Positions 24,141 to 34,959 of a stretch of DNA of 64,000 bases are shown here, piece by piece. The first letter of the stretch is position 1. The number at the start of each line of letters is the position of its first letter. Origin of the DNA: Nageia nagi (taxonomy: Eukaryota > Pinophyta); NCBI GenBank assembly GCA_050084985.1, contig JBITNC010000002.1, positions 15,438,001 to 15,502,000 of the forward strand. The letters are read 5' to 3'. The notes beneath the pieces are model-generated. The model had not been told where the DNA came from. It saw nothing but the letters and a program-made list of their open reading frames with translations, and did not search any database. Made by a program: the position numbers and the translations under genes.

Positions 24141-25010
24141 GAAGAAATTATAACCGTATTAAAAGAACGAGAAAAAGTATTCGCATGGTCATATGCAGAC
24201 ATGCCTGGAATAGATCCTAAATTAGTAATACATAATTTAGCATTAAAGCCTGATGCTAAACCTATTAAACAAAAATTACGTAAAATGCATCCTACTATAG
24301 CATTAATGGTAAAAGAAGAACTCCAAAAATTATTAGAAGCTAAATTTATACAACCTATAGATTATTCAGATTGGATATTTAATATGGTACCTGTGAAAAA
24401 ACCAAGTGGAAAAATAAGAATATGCACATATTTTCATGATCTTAACAAAGCTTGTCCTAAAGATGATTTCCCTCTACCTAGCATTGATAGTTTGGTAGAC
24501 TCGACGGTAGGACATGATATGTTATCATTAATGGACGGGTTTTCTGGTTATAATCAAATAAAAATAGCTACTAAAGATCAACATAAAATAGCTTTTATAA
24601 CTCCTTGGGGTACCTTTTGTTATAAAGTTATGCCTTTTGGATTAAAAAATGTCGGGGCAACTTATCAAAGGGCTATGACTTATATATTCCATGATTATAT
24701 GCACGACATAGTAGAAGATTATGTCGATGATTTGTTGGTTAGATCTAAATATCGAGTAGATCATGGAAAAGACCTAATTAAAGTCTTAGATAGATTATTA
24801 GAACATAAAGTAATATTAAATCCAAAAAAATGTGTTTTTGGTGTAACTTTAGGAAAATTATTAGGATTTATTGTGTCCTGACGAGGAATTGAAATAAATC
24901 CTAGTAAAGTGAAGGCAATAGTAGACATGCCATGTCCTGCAAATCTAAAATAATTACAAAGTTTACAGGGTAAGTTACAAGCCATTAGAAGGTTTATAGC
25001 TCAACTTTCT
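24141..25010 (+). pseudogene. Element C reverse transcriptase
   Basis: Nearly intact RT: FAWSYADMPGIDPKLVIHNL, VPVKKPSGKIRICTYFHDLN, LSLMDGFSGYNQIKIATKDQ, VMPFGLKNVGATYQRAM and the catalytic EDYVDDLLVR (about 24715-24744). The frame is open from 24201 to 24881, where a TGA follows GFIVS; it then continues RGIEINPSKVKAIVDMP to a TAA in LK-stop-LQSLQGKLQAIRRF. This is the best preserved enzyme in the window, but it is still broken. Confidence 0.9.
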
Positions 25011-25049
25011 GATAAATGTAAACCATTTACAAAATTATTAAAAAAGGGA

Positions 25050-25530
25050 GTATAATATCATTGGGGTAAAGAGCAACAAGATGCATTCGATGAAATTAAA
25101 AGATATTTATTATCTCCTCCTATCTTAAGTCCACCAAGAAAAGATGTACCCTTTTTATTATATATCTCTGCTACTAAAAATGCTTTAGGAACAATGCTTG
25201 CTCAGAAAAATGAACATAATAAAGAGCAAGCTATATATTATCTGAGTAGAACCCTAGTGAGCTACGAGATTAAGTACATATATTTGGAAAAATTATGTCT
25301 TGCTTTTGTTTTTGCTACTAAAAAACTTCGACATTATATGCTAAATCATACAACATATGTCATGTCTAAAATGGATCTGTTGAAATATATGATGAATAAA
25401 ACATATCAAAATTCAAGAACTGCAAAGTGGACAATGCACTTAACTGAATTTGATTTACATTTTATTGGACAAAATTCAATAAAAGGACAAGTAATTACTG
25501 ACTATCTCACTGATGCTCCATTGCAAGATA
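25050..25530 (+). pseudogene. Element C first RNase H
   Basis: After a TAA at about 25052 the text reads HWGKEQQDAFDEIKRYLLSP, LLYISATKNALGTMLAQKNE, IYYLSRTLVSYEIKY, CLAFVFATKKLRHYM and MHLTEFDLHFIGQNSIKGQ. This is the RNase H domain that follows RT in Ty3/Gypsy pol; it ends in the GQ-x-x-x-D-YL junction (GQVITDYL). It is continuous with the second RNase H in the open frame 25194-26189. Confidence 0.85.
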
Positions 25531-25599
25531 ATAAACCCCTTATCATTGAATTACTTGATGATGGGGTATTTCAATTAGATGAAATTGAAATACCTGTAG

Positions 25600-26190
25600 A
25601 ACTTGAAGACGATTGGGATATGACAATACAATTTGATGGTTCTCGATGTGAACAAGGTGGTGGAGCAGGTGTTGTATTTATAATCCTGCAAGGGATCCCT
25701 ATACCATATTCATTTAAATTAAAATTTCCTTGTACTAATAATAATGCGGAATACAAAGCTTTGATATTAGCATTAAGAACTGCTATTAAATTAAAACTTA
25801 AAAGAATTAAGATTATTGGAGATTCTTTACTCATCGTAAATCAAGTGAAAGGAATCTATCAATGTAAAGAACCTTTACTTCAAAAGTATAAAGCGTTAGT
25901 TGAGAAATTATTAAAATCTTTTGACCGATTTAGTATAGAAGCGGCACCAAGATCATCTAATAGATTTGCAGATGCTATGGCTTCTATTGGATCTCTTATC
26001 CAAAAAGATCCTAAAAAATCTTCAATTCAAGTTGAAATAAGTCAATTATCTCAATCATCATTACAACAGGAAGATGAAGAAAAAAGTGTACTAAATATTG
26101 ACGTAACTGATAAAGATAATTGGTACAAAGAATTGACAAATTTTTTAAAATTTGGAACTCTTCCTGCAAACCTTAATAAATCATCATGAC
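25600..26190 (+). pseudogene. Element C second (archaeal-type) RNase H
   Basis: In the same open frame: MTIQFDGSRCEQGGGAGVVF, NNNAEYKALILALRTAIKLK, IIGDSLLIVNQVKG and RSSNRFADAMASIGSLI. All four acidic active-site positions are present (D in FDGS, E in AEYKAL, D in GDSLL, D in FADAMA), so this domain looks structurally intact. A TGA at 26187 ends the frame. The domain defines the element as Tat lineage and sits directly before integrase. Confidence 0.88.
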
Positions 26191-27380
26191 GAGCTTTTAA
26201 AATCAAAGCAACTAAATATTGTTTGATAGGAGTTATCTTGCATCGACAAAATTTCAATGATATTTTACCCAGATGTCTTGAATGGAATGATATTAAAAAA
26301 GCTATATCCTCTACCCATGATGGAACATGTGGAGGACATTTTAATGGTGTTGCGATTGTAAAACGATTAATACGAATGGGGTATTATTGGCCAATTATGG
26401 AAAAATATTGTTGTGAATATGTTAAAAAATGTTTTAAATATCAACAATACGCTTATTTATTTTCACAACCATTTCAAGAACTACATCCTATACAATCACT
26501 TTGGCCATTCTCTAAATGGGCATTAGATTTAATAGGACAAATTACACCTACATCTTCTGGTGGACACAAGTTCATCATTACAGCAACTGAATATTTTACT
26601 AAATGGGTAGAGGTTGTTCCCATGACTTCCACCACTGGTTCACGAATTGTTGAATTTATAGAAAATTATATTATATGTAGATTCGGTATACCGAACCAAT
26701 TAATTATGGATAATGGAAAGAATTTTAAAAATAAGGATGTAAAACAAATATGTGACAAGTATAAAATTAAACAAAGTTTTTCCACTCCATATTATCCACA
26801 AGGCAATGGATAGGCAGAGGCTACTAATAATTCAGAACATCTTAGCAAAAATAGTAAATGATTCTTATAGAGATTGGCATATGAAAATACCAAAAGCCTT
26901 ATGGGCTTATCACACCAGTGTACGCACTCCTATTGGGGGAACACCATTCTCTTTAGTATATGGAACAGAAGCCATCCTACCCATAGAACTTGAGATACCA
27001 TCCCTTAGAGTAAATCTAAGTGAGCAAAATTCTGATGAAGAAGCAAGACAGACGCGCTTAGATCAATTGTTACTTTTAGATGAAAAATGTATTAATGCTT
27101 TAGAGCATATGTGTGTTTATTAGAAGAGGATAAAATGAGATTTTGATAAAAGGGCTTTAATTCATGAGTTCGAAATAGGTGATTTGGTTTTAAAAGAAAA
27201 TCAACAAACCTCATGAATAGAACGATAGCTTAGAGATAAGTTTGCTCCAAATTGGTTAGGACCATATATCATTAAGAAAAAATTTGATAAAGGAACTTAT
27301 CATTTATCAAACTTAGAAGGAAAGGAAGAGCATGAACCTATAAATATCATGCATCTTCGACCCTTCTATACATAAAAAAA
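26191..27380 (+). pseudogene. Element C integrase
   Basis: The zinc-binding N-terminus is at about 26313-26450 (STHDGTCGGHFN, then KKCFKYQQYAY). The last Cys ligand of C-x-x-C has become Tyr. The core follows: WALDLIGQITP, LIMDNGKNF and QGNG-stop-AEATNN, giving D, D and E. The frame breaks at about 26810 and continues in 26752-27123 as DWHMKIPKALWAYHTSVRTP, IGGTPFSLVYG and ILPIELEIPS. The C-terminal GPY module is at 27230-27370 (FAPNWLGPYIIKKKFDKGTYHL, INIMHLRPFY). Confidence 0.85.
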
Positions 27381-27456
27381 AATGTGTACATTAGTTTTCT
27401 TTCATTTTATTTTATTGTTGAAATAATAAATAAATAAAAGTATTGATATTTGTCAA

Positions 27457-28718
27457 GTGTTAATGGTAAAAATAGAAAAGATGAATCTGGCAAAGGAATC
27501 TGCTAAAGGTAGCATGGTGCAACCACAAGTACGATTTCCACCGCCAAGATATCCAGGTGATTTAGCATTAACATATTTAAAACATGGATTTAATTTTAAT
27601 CTCTTAAATTATTTACAATTGACTATTGATGAACAATTTGAAAGAATATATCATATGTTTTGTGGTATAAATAATGGTTGGGAAGTCACTTTTTGTGGAT
27701 ATGAAGTAAGCATTATTTTAGATCCACAAATCTATTTCACCCATAGGGAAAGAATATCATAGGAAATAATAGTTTTTTGCCTACAATGGCCTTATGGGAT
27801 ACCGAGAATCGTCATAAATTACCAATTAACTGAGTATTCACTCCTTTTAGCTAGGCTGAAATACGTTAAACAATTAACCAAAAGCCTAGAATGGATGGAT
27901 GAAATTTTACATTATTTACCTCATAAAAGGGTGATTTATGATTTTTCAAATGCTTTTGTAGCTTTTCCTCTTAAAACGTTACAACAACACTATAGGCAAA
28001 CTCACAGATTTTCTTGCATGCAAATGCGACACACAATTTGGAAACAAAAGTTGGAAAAAAGGCAAGCTTGTCGTATTGCCGAACTTATAACGATGAATCA
28101 AATAAGGGTTAGAAATGAGATCATCGAAAAACTATCAAAGGACATAGAGTGTGGAATAATGGAAGTTATCTTCTGGGGTTCAAAAGTAGGTATGACAAAG
28201 ATATATTTATGAAAGTTATTCATAACGTTCCTACTCCTTTGTATTCAAATATCTTTTCCATGCCTCTTGAAATACAACAAAAAATGGCCTTGACGTTCTA
28301 TGATGCATGCGAATCTTACGGTTGGGATGTCAAAGTGAATGGATATCAAATTATTGTTTGTATCAACGCATTTGAGTTATGGTGTTCTCCTAACTCAGAA
28401 TATGATTTAATGATATATTTCTATCTTCTATGGCCTATAGAAAAGCCCAAAATAATAGTTGATTGTACTCACAACCTGACTTTAAAACATCGAGAACAAA
28501 TCATCTCTATCACTCAAACCGTAACATTCGAACACTTAGATTATTGTATTCCAGAAATCTATCATAATCAAGTGGTATTAGATTTTAGTTTTTTATTTAG
28601 TTCAACACATTGCTCATTTAATCTTGATGCAGTACAAACTCGATTTGAACGTGTCATGAATAGATTCCCTAGAAAAAATGATAAAATCCTAAAAAATTAT
28701 AAAATTATAAAATCCTAA
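27457..28718 (+). pseudogene. Element C sense accessory ORF after integrase, with two copies of one domain
   Basis: The frame is open from 27457, has one TAG at 27760 (in frame; text continues EIIVFCLQWP), runs to 28212, and shifts once near 28150-28200 into the frame ending at 28716. I do not recognise the protein. Its two halves resemble each other. Copy 1 (about 27590-28015) has GWEV, GYEV, QWPYGIPRI and VIYDF; copy 2 (about 28245-28665) has GWDV, GYQI, LWPIEKPKI and VVLDF. The GW-to-WP spacing is 37 residues in both, and WP to the Asp of DF is 51 and 50. A basic linker (KQKLEKRQACR) separates them. There are no membrane segments or catalytic motifs I can name. Confidence 0.65.
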
Positions 28719-29660
28719 AAAATTGAAAACTATAAAACACATAAAAATTATAAAATATACCTAGATGGAAACATCTAGAGGTTACTTGGCAATTGGGTGC
28801 CCTGCCCTCGTATGATGTGAATATATGTTGCATGTCATTGTAAAAGTGATTATCCAGTAAATGTGTAATGTGTGAAAAGGTCATTTTAGAATAATCTCCT
28901 TGTTATCACTACATTCACTTTGTCTTTTCTTTTATAAAGAAATGATATACCATAGATGATAGAAAAACATAAAGTTTGTGTTTGAAGGAAAATCCAAAAA
29001 CTCCAAACACTTATAACATTAAAAAATTCTAAGAGAATTTGAATGAAATTATTCTAAGAGACATTAAGAGTGAAAGTTATGCATCTATCCTATTATTTGC
29101 TTCATCTCGAACCCAAGAATCATTTGATAGTAAAAAAAAAAAAAGGAGATGATAAAAAAAAAATTGCTGCATTATATCAATGATTCTTGGGTGATTACAA
29201 TATCCTCTACCAGGGCTATGGATGCCTGACTGGCAATAGAGCAAGGTTGTAGCGGGATCGAGGGGTTAATCCTCATCAGGGCTATGGATGCCTGTCTGGC
29301 AATGAGGCATACCTTACGAGTGGCGATATGTCCATTTTGGTTAGCGACCTTCTTTCCTATGGACCTCTATACATTTCATATGGATAGACTAGCTTATTAA
29401 TGTCTCTAGGATATTTCATCTCAAATGATCTAAGAAGGGAAATGAATCTCACTACACACATTGGAGTTTATAGATTTTTTATCAACATATAACAATATTG
29501 TTTTGATATCATCTTAGGTTGTCAAATCTTGAGATAAAGAAAGATGAGGTAGATGTTATCATAACTTGGTTATTAATCCAAAATCACCTAATCTTTTGTC
29601 ATGGTTTGTAATTTGTTTGTGTTTAAAATCATTTGTGTCATTTTGTTGAACCCATTCCTT
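28719..29660. other. Element C spacer after the accessory ORF
   Basis: No coding text is visible. A 27-base phrase around gggctatggatgcctg.ctggcaat occurs twice, near 29211 and 29276. The rest is A/T-rich. Confidence 0.5.
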
Positions 29661-29677
29661 TGGAAAATATCATTACA

Positions 29678-29943
29678 TTTGAACATTATTAAAATTGCTT
29701 TTCTTTGGAAAGGATAAGAATGATTATTTATTATTCCCCTAACCAAGATAAAGTTAATGTTCATATACATCCATAAGTCACTAGTGTGTCATGTCAAGCC
29801 ATTTTTACTCTTATCTATTACCTTTGAACATTATTAAAATTGCTTTTCTTTGGAAAGGATAAGAATGATTATTTATTGTTCCCCTAACCAAGATAAAGTT
29901 AATGTTCATATACATCCATAAGTCACTAGTTTGTCATGTTAAG
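29678..29943 (+). repeat. Tandem duplication of about 145 bp in element C
   Basis: The text starting tttgaacattattaaaattg at 29678 starts again at 29823 and stays nearly identical for about 118 bp (through taagtcactagt.tgtcatgt). The offset is 145 bp. The near-identity means it arose well after the element's other changes, or has been homogenised. Confidence 0.85.
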
Positions 29944-30470
29944 AAGTTTATTGTAAAATTGCCAAGTACGGAAGATGATGCATCTAATTCTGCAAAAATA
30001 TAATAAAAATATGTCCTTAAATAACTTATTAAAATTATAAATTGGATTTATTGTTTATAGCAACTATAATCGTACTTATAATTAACTTAATTTTGAGATT
30101 AGTAACATCATCAAACTAATTTGTTGATATATGTTATATATTTCATCATTATACATCATACATTCCACAATTATATCTATGCATCATACATTTTGAAAAT
30201 TACATCTATTCATCATCAAGTAATTAAAAGATAATCATGATCTACATAACATCACATCATACCTATTTTATCATAAATCTATATATAGAATGAAAACTCA
30301 TGCATCAAAAATCATACAAGTACCATAAATATCAAAGATCTATCTATCTATATATACATCATCATAGTCCATCAAAAGGTCATCATAACATCATGAATCA
30401 TATAATAAAATACAAGGGTCAAATAACTTCATAAGCATATAAAAATAACATCATGAAAAAGGGTATCTCA
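29944..30470. other. Element C AT-rich spacer
   Basis: Nothing coding is seen. Short direct repeats of catcatacattccacaatta type lie at 30140-30230. This is the region downstream of the antisense ORF. Confidence 0.4.
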
Positions 30471-31859
30471 AAGGACTGCCCCAACCACTGCCTTGTCCTC
30501 TAGGACTACTCGATTGCCTCCACCGTCTACTAGTCTCTCCGGTACCCTGACCTGGAGGAGTAGTGCCTATAGATCCTGTAGGGCTACCTGAATGTTGAGC
30601 TCCTCATAACTCAAATGAACCAACAGCCCCTAAGGGAGATGCCTAGGGTGTACCACTCCTGCTAGGAAAACCTCGTGACCTCTGGGTCCTACCTGGAGAT
30701 CCAACTATGCCTTGTGCATTGCTACCTATCTGATAGGCTAAGATGTCTATAGGCATATAACTATCTAGAGGTATAGGATAGTAAGCCCCCAAAGTAAAAG
30801 CTGGAACACCTATCAACCACATCTATACTATACTGCTATAAAAATCTTGCTGCTGATAAATGACACGATTGAAACCTATGCCCCTGAGAATAAAAGAAGA
30901 GCTCCCTGTAAATCTGAGCTAACAATGTGGGTGCCCAAGCATATGCTATACCATGCTACATCATATCCATAATAATGGGCAATAACAATCATGAAAACCT
31001 CCCACTACCAGTATCGGAGAGAGCATAACACTTTATTAAACCCATCAAGTAGGAAAAATAGATCGTCCCCTGTTGATCCTCCATCCAGTACTGGTAATAT
31101 CGGATACCACCTAAAATAATCTCAAAAATAATAGCATCAACCCAAGAGGCCCCATACAAATAAGAAATAGCAGGTAAAGCTCCTGTTCTATCCACCACAG
31201 GCAAAATCCTCTATCCATGAATGGGGAGTCTATATAATCTATGTATATCCTCCACTGTGACAGTCATCTCCCCTATCGGAAGATGAAAAGTACATGTCAC
31301 CACATCCCATCTATCTAACAATGTAGCCAATAAAGGATACTCCCAATGAATGTGACCCATGTATGGACCCACTCCAAAACCAATGGACCTGAAAAAGGTA
31401 TGATCAGCTGGACCTAGAAGACCTCTACCCTCCTATAGAATCGAGGGATATCTACCTTGAGGCTCAAAGATGTCTCGAACCTGTATAATGTTAAAAAGGT
31501 TCAGCTCAAAAAAAAATGGCATTTCATACTAAAACATTGAAATTTCTAATAGGTAAGACTCGATAATTGACGTTCGCATTCCAAACATCGGTGACTCTAT
31601 CACCCGTTCGGCCTAGGTCAACGATCGAGACCGAATTATAAAAAAATTTCACAAAAAATATATATAAAAGCATGATTTACAAAATTCATCCGATAAAAAT
31701 AATCAAAATGATTTTTAAATGTCATACACAGTTTCAATTTTGAAATTAAACGGTTAAATTACAAATTATAAACAAAAAATAGAGAAGAAAGTTATTTCAA
31801 AACCCTACCTCTTCCTGGATAGGTCGAGAACATCCAGTGGAGCATCTACATGGAGGCAT
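30471..31859 (-). pseudogene. Antisense plant-mobile-domain (PMD-like) ORF in element C
   Basis: Read on the minus strand, exon 1 (31859-31809) encodes MPPCRCSTGCSRPIQEE. An intron (31808-31481, GTAGGG...TACAG) follows. Exon 2 starts VRDIFEPQGRYPSI, then DRWDVVTCTFHLPIGEMTVT, VEDIHRLYRLPIHG, GASWVDAIIF and YFSYLMGLIKCYALSDTG. W-x-x-x-T-x-TFHLP-x-GEMT-x-x-x-ED is the signature of the plant mobile domain (aminotransferase-like, PF10536). A Gly/Ser/Pro/Arg-rich tail follows, to about 30480. Stops occur after YPSIL, at 31206 within the HG-RILPV text, after SGRFS, and in the tail. Antisense PMD-type ORFs are known in some Tat elements. The frame across the splice is exact. Confidence 0.75.
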
Positions 31860-32545
31860 GGTGATCGTAACGAATATCAACTGTTGGAAATCAACGAGAT
31901 TGCAAGGGAAACTCATTCTATTTGATAATGAAAGTGATAGCTAAAAAGAAATGAATGAGAAAAAGTTAAAACTTTTTCTTTTTGAAACACCCGACGACTT
32001 GGAGACGGACACCGACGATTGTAAATAAACACTGATGACTTGAAGATGGACATCGGCAACTGCAACTAAATGCCGATGATTGGAAGTAAAACATCATGTT
32101 TGGGAATAGCCATGAAATTTCTCAAAATAACCTTGAATTGGTCAAGAAAATCAAAAAAGATAAAATGTGATGTATCATTGTTACAGGAGATCATCTTGAA
32201 ACCCCGTTGTTGGGACAAAGGACAACACCATCAAACTCATATACTAAAGAGGACTTATATGGTACATGTGTGCTTAGACATGCAAAATGACATAACAAAA
32301 ATGTCATGCAACTGTCACACAAGCTCAACAAATTGTCATACCAAAAATAGTCACTTCTGAAGTATATTCAAATTTGTTTTCAAAACTACATCAAATGTAA
32401 AATGAAAACACATTTTATCATAATTTGATAAATCAAAATTTTGATTCATTTAAGAAATTGAGTCAAAACTTATATCATAAAAAAGCAACAAAGCTTCTCA
32501 TTCTATATTTTTGAAATTATCAACCGCATTTTCAGTTGATAATTC
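31860..32545. other. Element C region between the antisense ORF and the 3' LTR
   Basis: This should contain the promoter of the antisense ORF. Near 31985-32095 a degenerate unit of about 45 bp repeats (gacttggagacggacaccga, gacttgaagatggacatcgg, gattggaag), and it echoes the cgatcaccggc phrases inside the LTR. An open frame at 32070-32360 has no recognisable content. Confidence 0.45.
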
Positions 32546-32559
32546 AAAAAGGGGCAAAA
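32546..32559 (+). promoter_or_regulatory. Polypurine tract of element C
   Basis: aaaaaggggcaaaa lies directly before the 3' LTR start at 32560, the expected plus-strand primer. Confidence 0.85.
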
Positions 32560-33408
32560 TGTAGACACCTAAAAATGTCCCTTTTTTAACTAGTAAACAT
32601 TGAAATAATCATAACTCTTCGTGACAATATAAAATAGGTTTAAAAAATTGTATTATTGGATAGCTCTTGTTGAGTACATGCAAAATGGGTGGTCACATGA
32701 CTCTTTTTAGGTAAAATTGGCTATTTGGCGATCATTTTAATATTATTACAAAATTTGAAAACCAGTCGCCAACGACCTAAGACAATCATCGGTGTTTTGA
32801 GGTGATCATCGACGTTCATATGGTAATCGCCGGTGACTCTGTAACAGCCGAACAAGAAACCAAAATAGCAAGAGAATGTTGAAACATTTCAACTTTCCAA
32901 GATGATGTGGATAGAGGGGGTCAGTTATGACCTACGGTGGCTTTTCACTTCCTCTTACCAGCCTTGGAACATCTCACCCAAAATCTATAAATACAAGTTA
33001 ATATAAAGCAAAAAAGAGAGAATCTTGACCCATTTTTGAAGTAGGGTAATGCTGCCAAAATTTTGTGAGCTCATACCTTTTATTGTTTTATGCTAGTTTC
33101 AATTCAATACATGTCATACATAGATGCTTTGATGTTATTGTCTTTTACATGTGTGTAGGATTTACAGGTTGTCCATATCAAGGAGAGAAGCAAGCAAATC
33201 AAAACAATGGAGATATAATACTCTTATTTTGGCAAATGGCATTTGTAAAAGTCCCTTCCAAGGGCAAATTGTAGTTTGAACTGAAAATCAATATCAATTT
33301 ATAATTACAGCATTTCAATCTATTTTACATAATTTGAGGTTCAATGAAGATTTAAGAATAATTGTATTTCATGTTATTCTACATTCCAGCTCTATTTTCA
33401 CTGCAACA
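32560..33408 (+). repeat. 3' LTR of element C
   Basis: An 849-bp copy of 17050-17899 with the same ends. The TATA box (ctataaata) is at 32985-32993. Differences from the 5' copy are mostly C/T and G/A. Confidence 0.92.
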
Positions 33409-33413
33409 GGATG

Positions 33414-34260
33414 AAAATGGACACATGGTTATAGTTTAGTAGTGCATATCACCCATAAACTAATGAAAAAATAGAGGTTGTAAATCATAGCTTGGGTAAT
33501 CTCTTATAATGCATAGTTGGAGCAAAGGCAAGTCAATGGGATCAAGCTTTAGCACAGGCAAAGTTCACATATAATAGTTCATTTAAAAGATCCATAGGTA
33601 ATTCAGCATTTCAAATTATTTATGGATAGAATCCTAAAGGTGTTCTTAACTTGGCTAAATTACCACTCACAAAAAATGTTAGTGATGATGCTGAGGTGTT
33701 TACTAAACATATATAACAATTGCAAGAGGAGGTTCAAGTACAGTTACAAGTGAACAATGCCAAATATAAGGTAGCAATAGATTTGCATAAAAGAGAGAAG
33801 ATATTCTAGGAAGGTGATTTAGTGATGGCACCTACAATAAGCTGAAGATGAAGAAGATTGGTCCTTGTAAGATTCTAGAGAAGAGGAATGATAATGCATA
33901 TAAGGTGGAATTGGTAGAGGACCTAGATATTTCACCTATTTTCAATGTTTCTAATTTGTATGCATTCTATGGGGAAAATCATGATGGTGAGATATAAGGT
34001 CAATTAAACTATGAGGAACAGCTTTCCAAGAAAAAGAAGGAACACATCGTGCAGATCCTTGATCAAAAGGTGATCACCACTAGACATGGCTAGTATCCCA
34101 AGTACTTAGTACAATGAAAAGGATTATTTGCAATAAAAAAAAGTTGGATTTTAGAAGGGGAGTTGAAGAAGATTGATAGTTAGAAGCTATAAGAATTTTG
34201 TAAACTAAACTCATAGGAGCTGATTTCTCTTCAACCAAAGGAGAATGATGCACTCAATTA
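33414..34260 (+). pseudogene. Element A part 3: integrase C-terminal half and chromodomain
   Basis: A resumes after the C insertion with KMDTWL-stop-FSSAYHP, the usual block leading to the catalytic Glu (here NEKIEVVNHSLGN; the Glu is kept). KASQWDQALAQAKFTYNSS, SAFQIIYG and HKREKIF-stop-EGDLVM follow, then a change of frame to VELVEDLDISPIFNVSNLYAF. The end (about 34040-34200) reads VQILDQKVITTRHG-stop-YPKYLVQ-stop-KG and SWILEGELKKI. This is a chromodomain-like module and places A among the chromoviruses, which read histone marks to choose insertion sites. Confidence 0.8.
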
Positions 34261-34299
34261 GTCCTAAAATCTTAGGTCACCTTGCTAAGGGTGTAGCTT

Positions 34300-34844
34300 T
34301 TGATATGGGAGCCTGTTGGGGCCCCTTTTTTTTCAAATTGCATAGAATTGAATTCTCTATGTCATGGAAAGGTTCTCCTAGAGATCCTTGGATTTTTTGA
34401 ACCAATTTTTAGGGCCTGATGACTCCATCTTGGACCGTAAATTTTGCATGCAAAGTTATTTCCCAATTTTTGAAAGTGTTAGTTTTTTAATAGTTTTTGA
34501 TAAGAGTATCAATTTAGTGATGTTATTTTATAAATGGTGCAATTATTGTATAATATATGCATGAATCTATTTCAAAACTCATCCAAGATATGTTGTAGCC
34601 TTTCTAAAAATAGTAAGCTAATTTTTCTAGGTGCAATAAAAACTTACTATTTTTAGTAAGTTTCATAAGGTAGAATTGGAGATAGAGTTTAGGTATAAAG
34701 GAAATGTAATCCTCTTAGAGGAGGTATTGTAGATTCAAAAGAATAAATATTTCTTACTATGAATTTTATTCTTCCATTGATTTACTTATGTGTTGTGAAT
34801 CAATTTTGGAGATTTATTTTGGTCTCTTGCAGGAATCTACATCA
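34300..34844 (+). repeat. Probable 3' LTR of element A with polypurine tract
   Basis: gatatgggagcc at 34302-34313 is a likely polypurine tract. The next bases, TGTTGGGGCCCC (34314), look like an LTR start, and the region contains no coding text. The end near 34844 (ctacatca) is a guess, since no 5' LTR is present for comparison. Within it, 34640-34663 forms a perfect 9-bp stem (aaacttact/agtaagttt) around a 6-base loop. Confidence 0.5.
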
Positions 34845-34959
34845 ACTAAGGTCAAATGAGAAACTAGGAGAAGTGTTAGAAGCATACCAACATGCATGAA
34901 TTAAAGACTTGATTAATTTTTTAAGCATATATATATACTATTGGATTTTTAAATTCATA

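Larger units (their letters stand above)
17050..33408 (+). mobile_element. Element C: 16.4-kb Tat-type Ty3/Gypsy retrotransposon with accessory genes
   Basis: The LTRs start TGTAGACACC and end CTGCAACA. The 5-bp target duplication ggatg lies at 17045-17049 and 33409-33413. In order the element holds: repeat-rich leader, ORF with coiled-coil text, gag, protease, G-patch-like linker, RT, RNase H, second RNase H, integrase, a sense accessory ORF, repeats, an antisense plant-mobile-domain ORF, polypurine tract, LTR. Its large size and accessory ORFs fit the Ogre/Tat group. Stops and frameshifts are present in most genes but fewer per kb than in B. By eye the two LTRs differ at roughly 40 of 850 positions, mostly transitions, so C looks younger than B. 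Confidence 0.93.

Noticed and set aside
34640-34663. 9-bp hairpin as a bacterial-type terminator
   Set aside because: The sequence is eukaryotic and lies in the probable LTR of element A; there is no terminator context.
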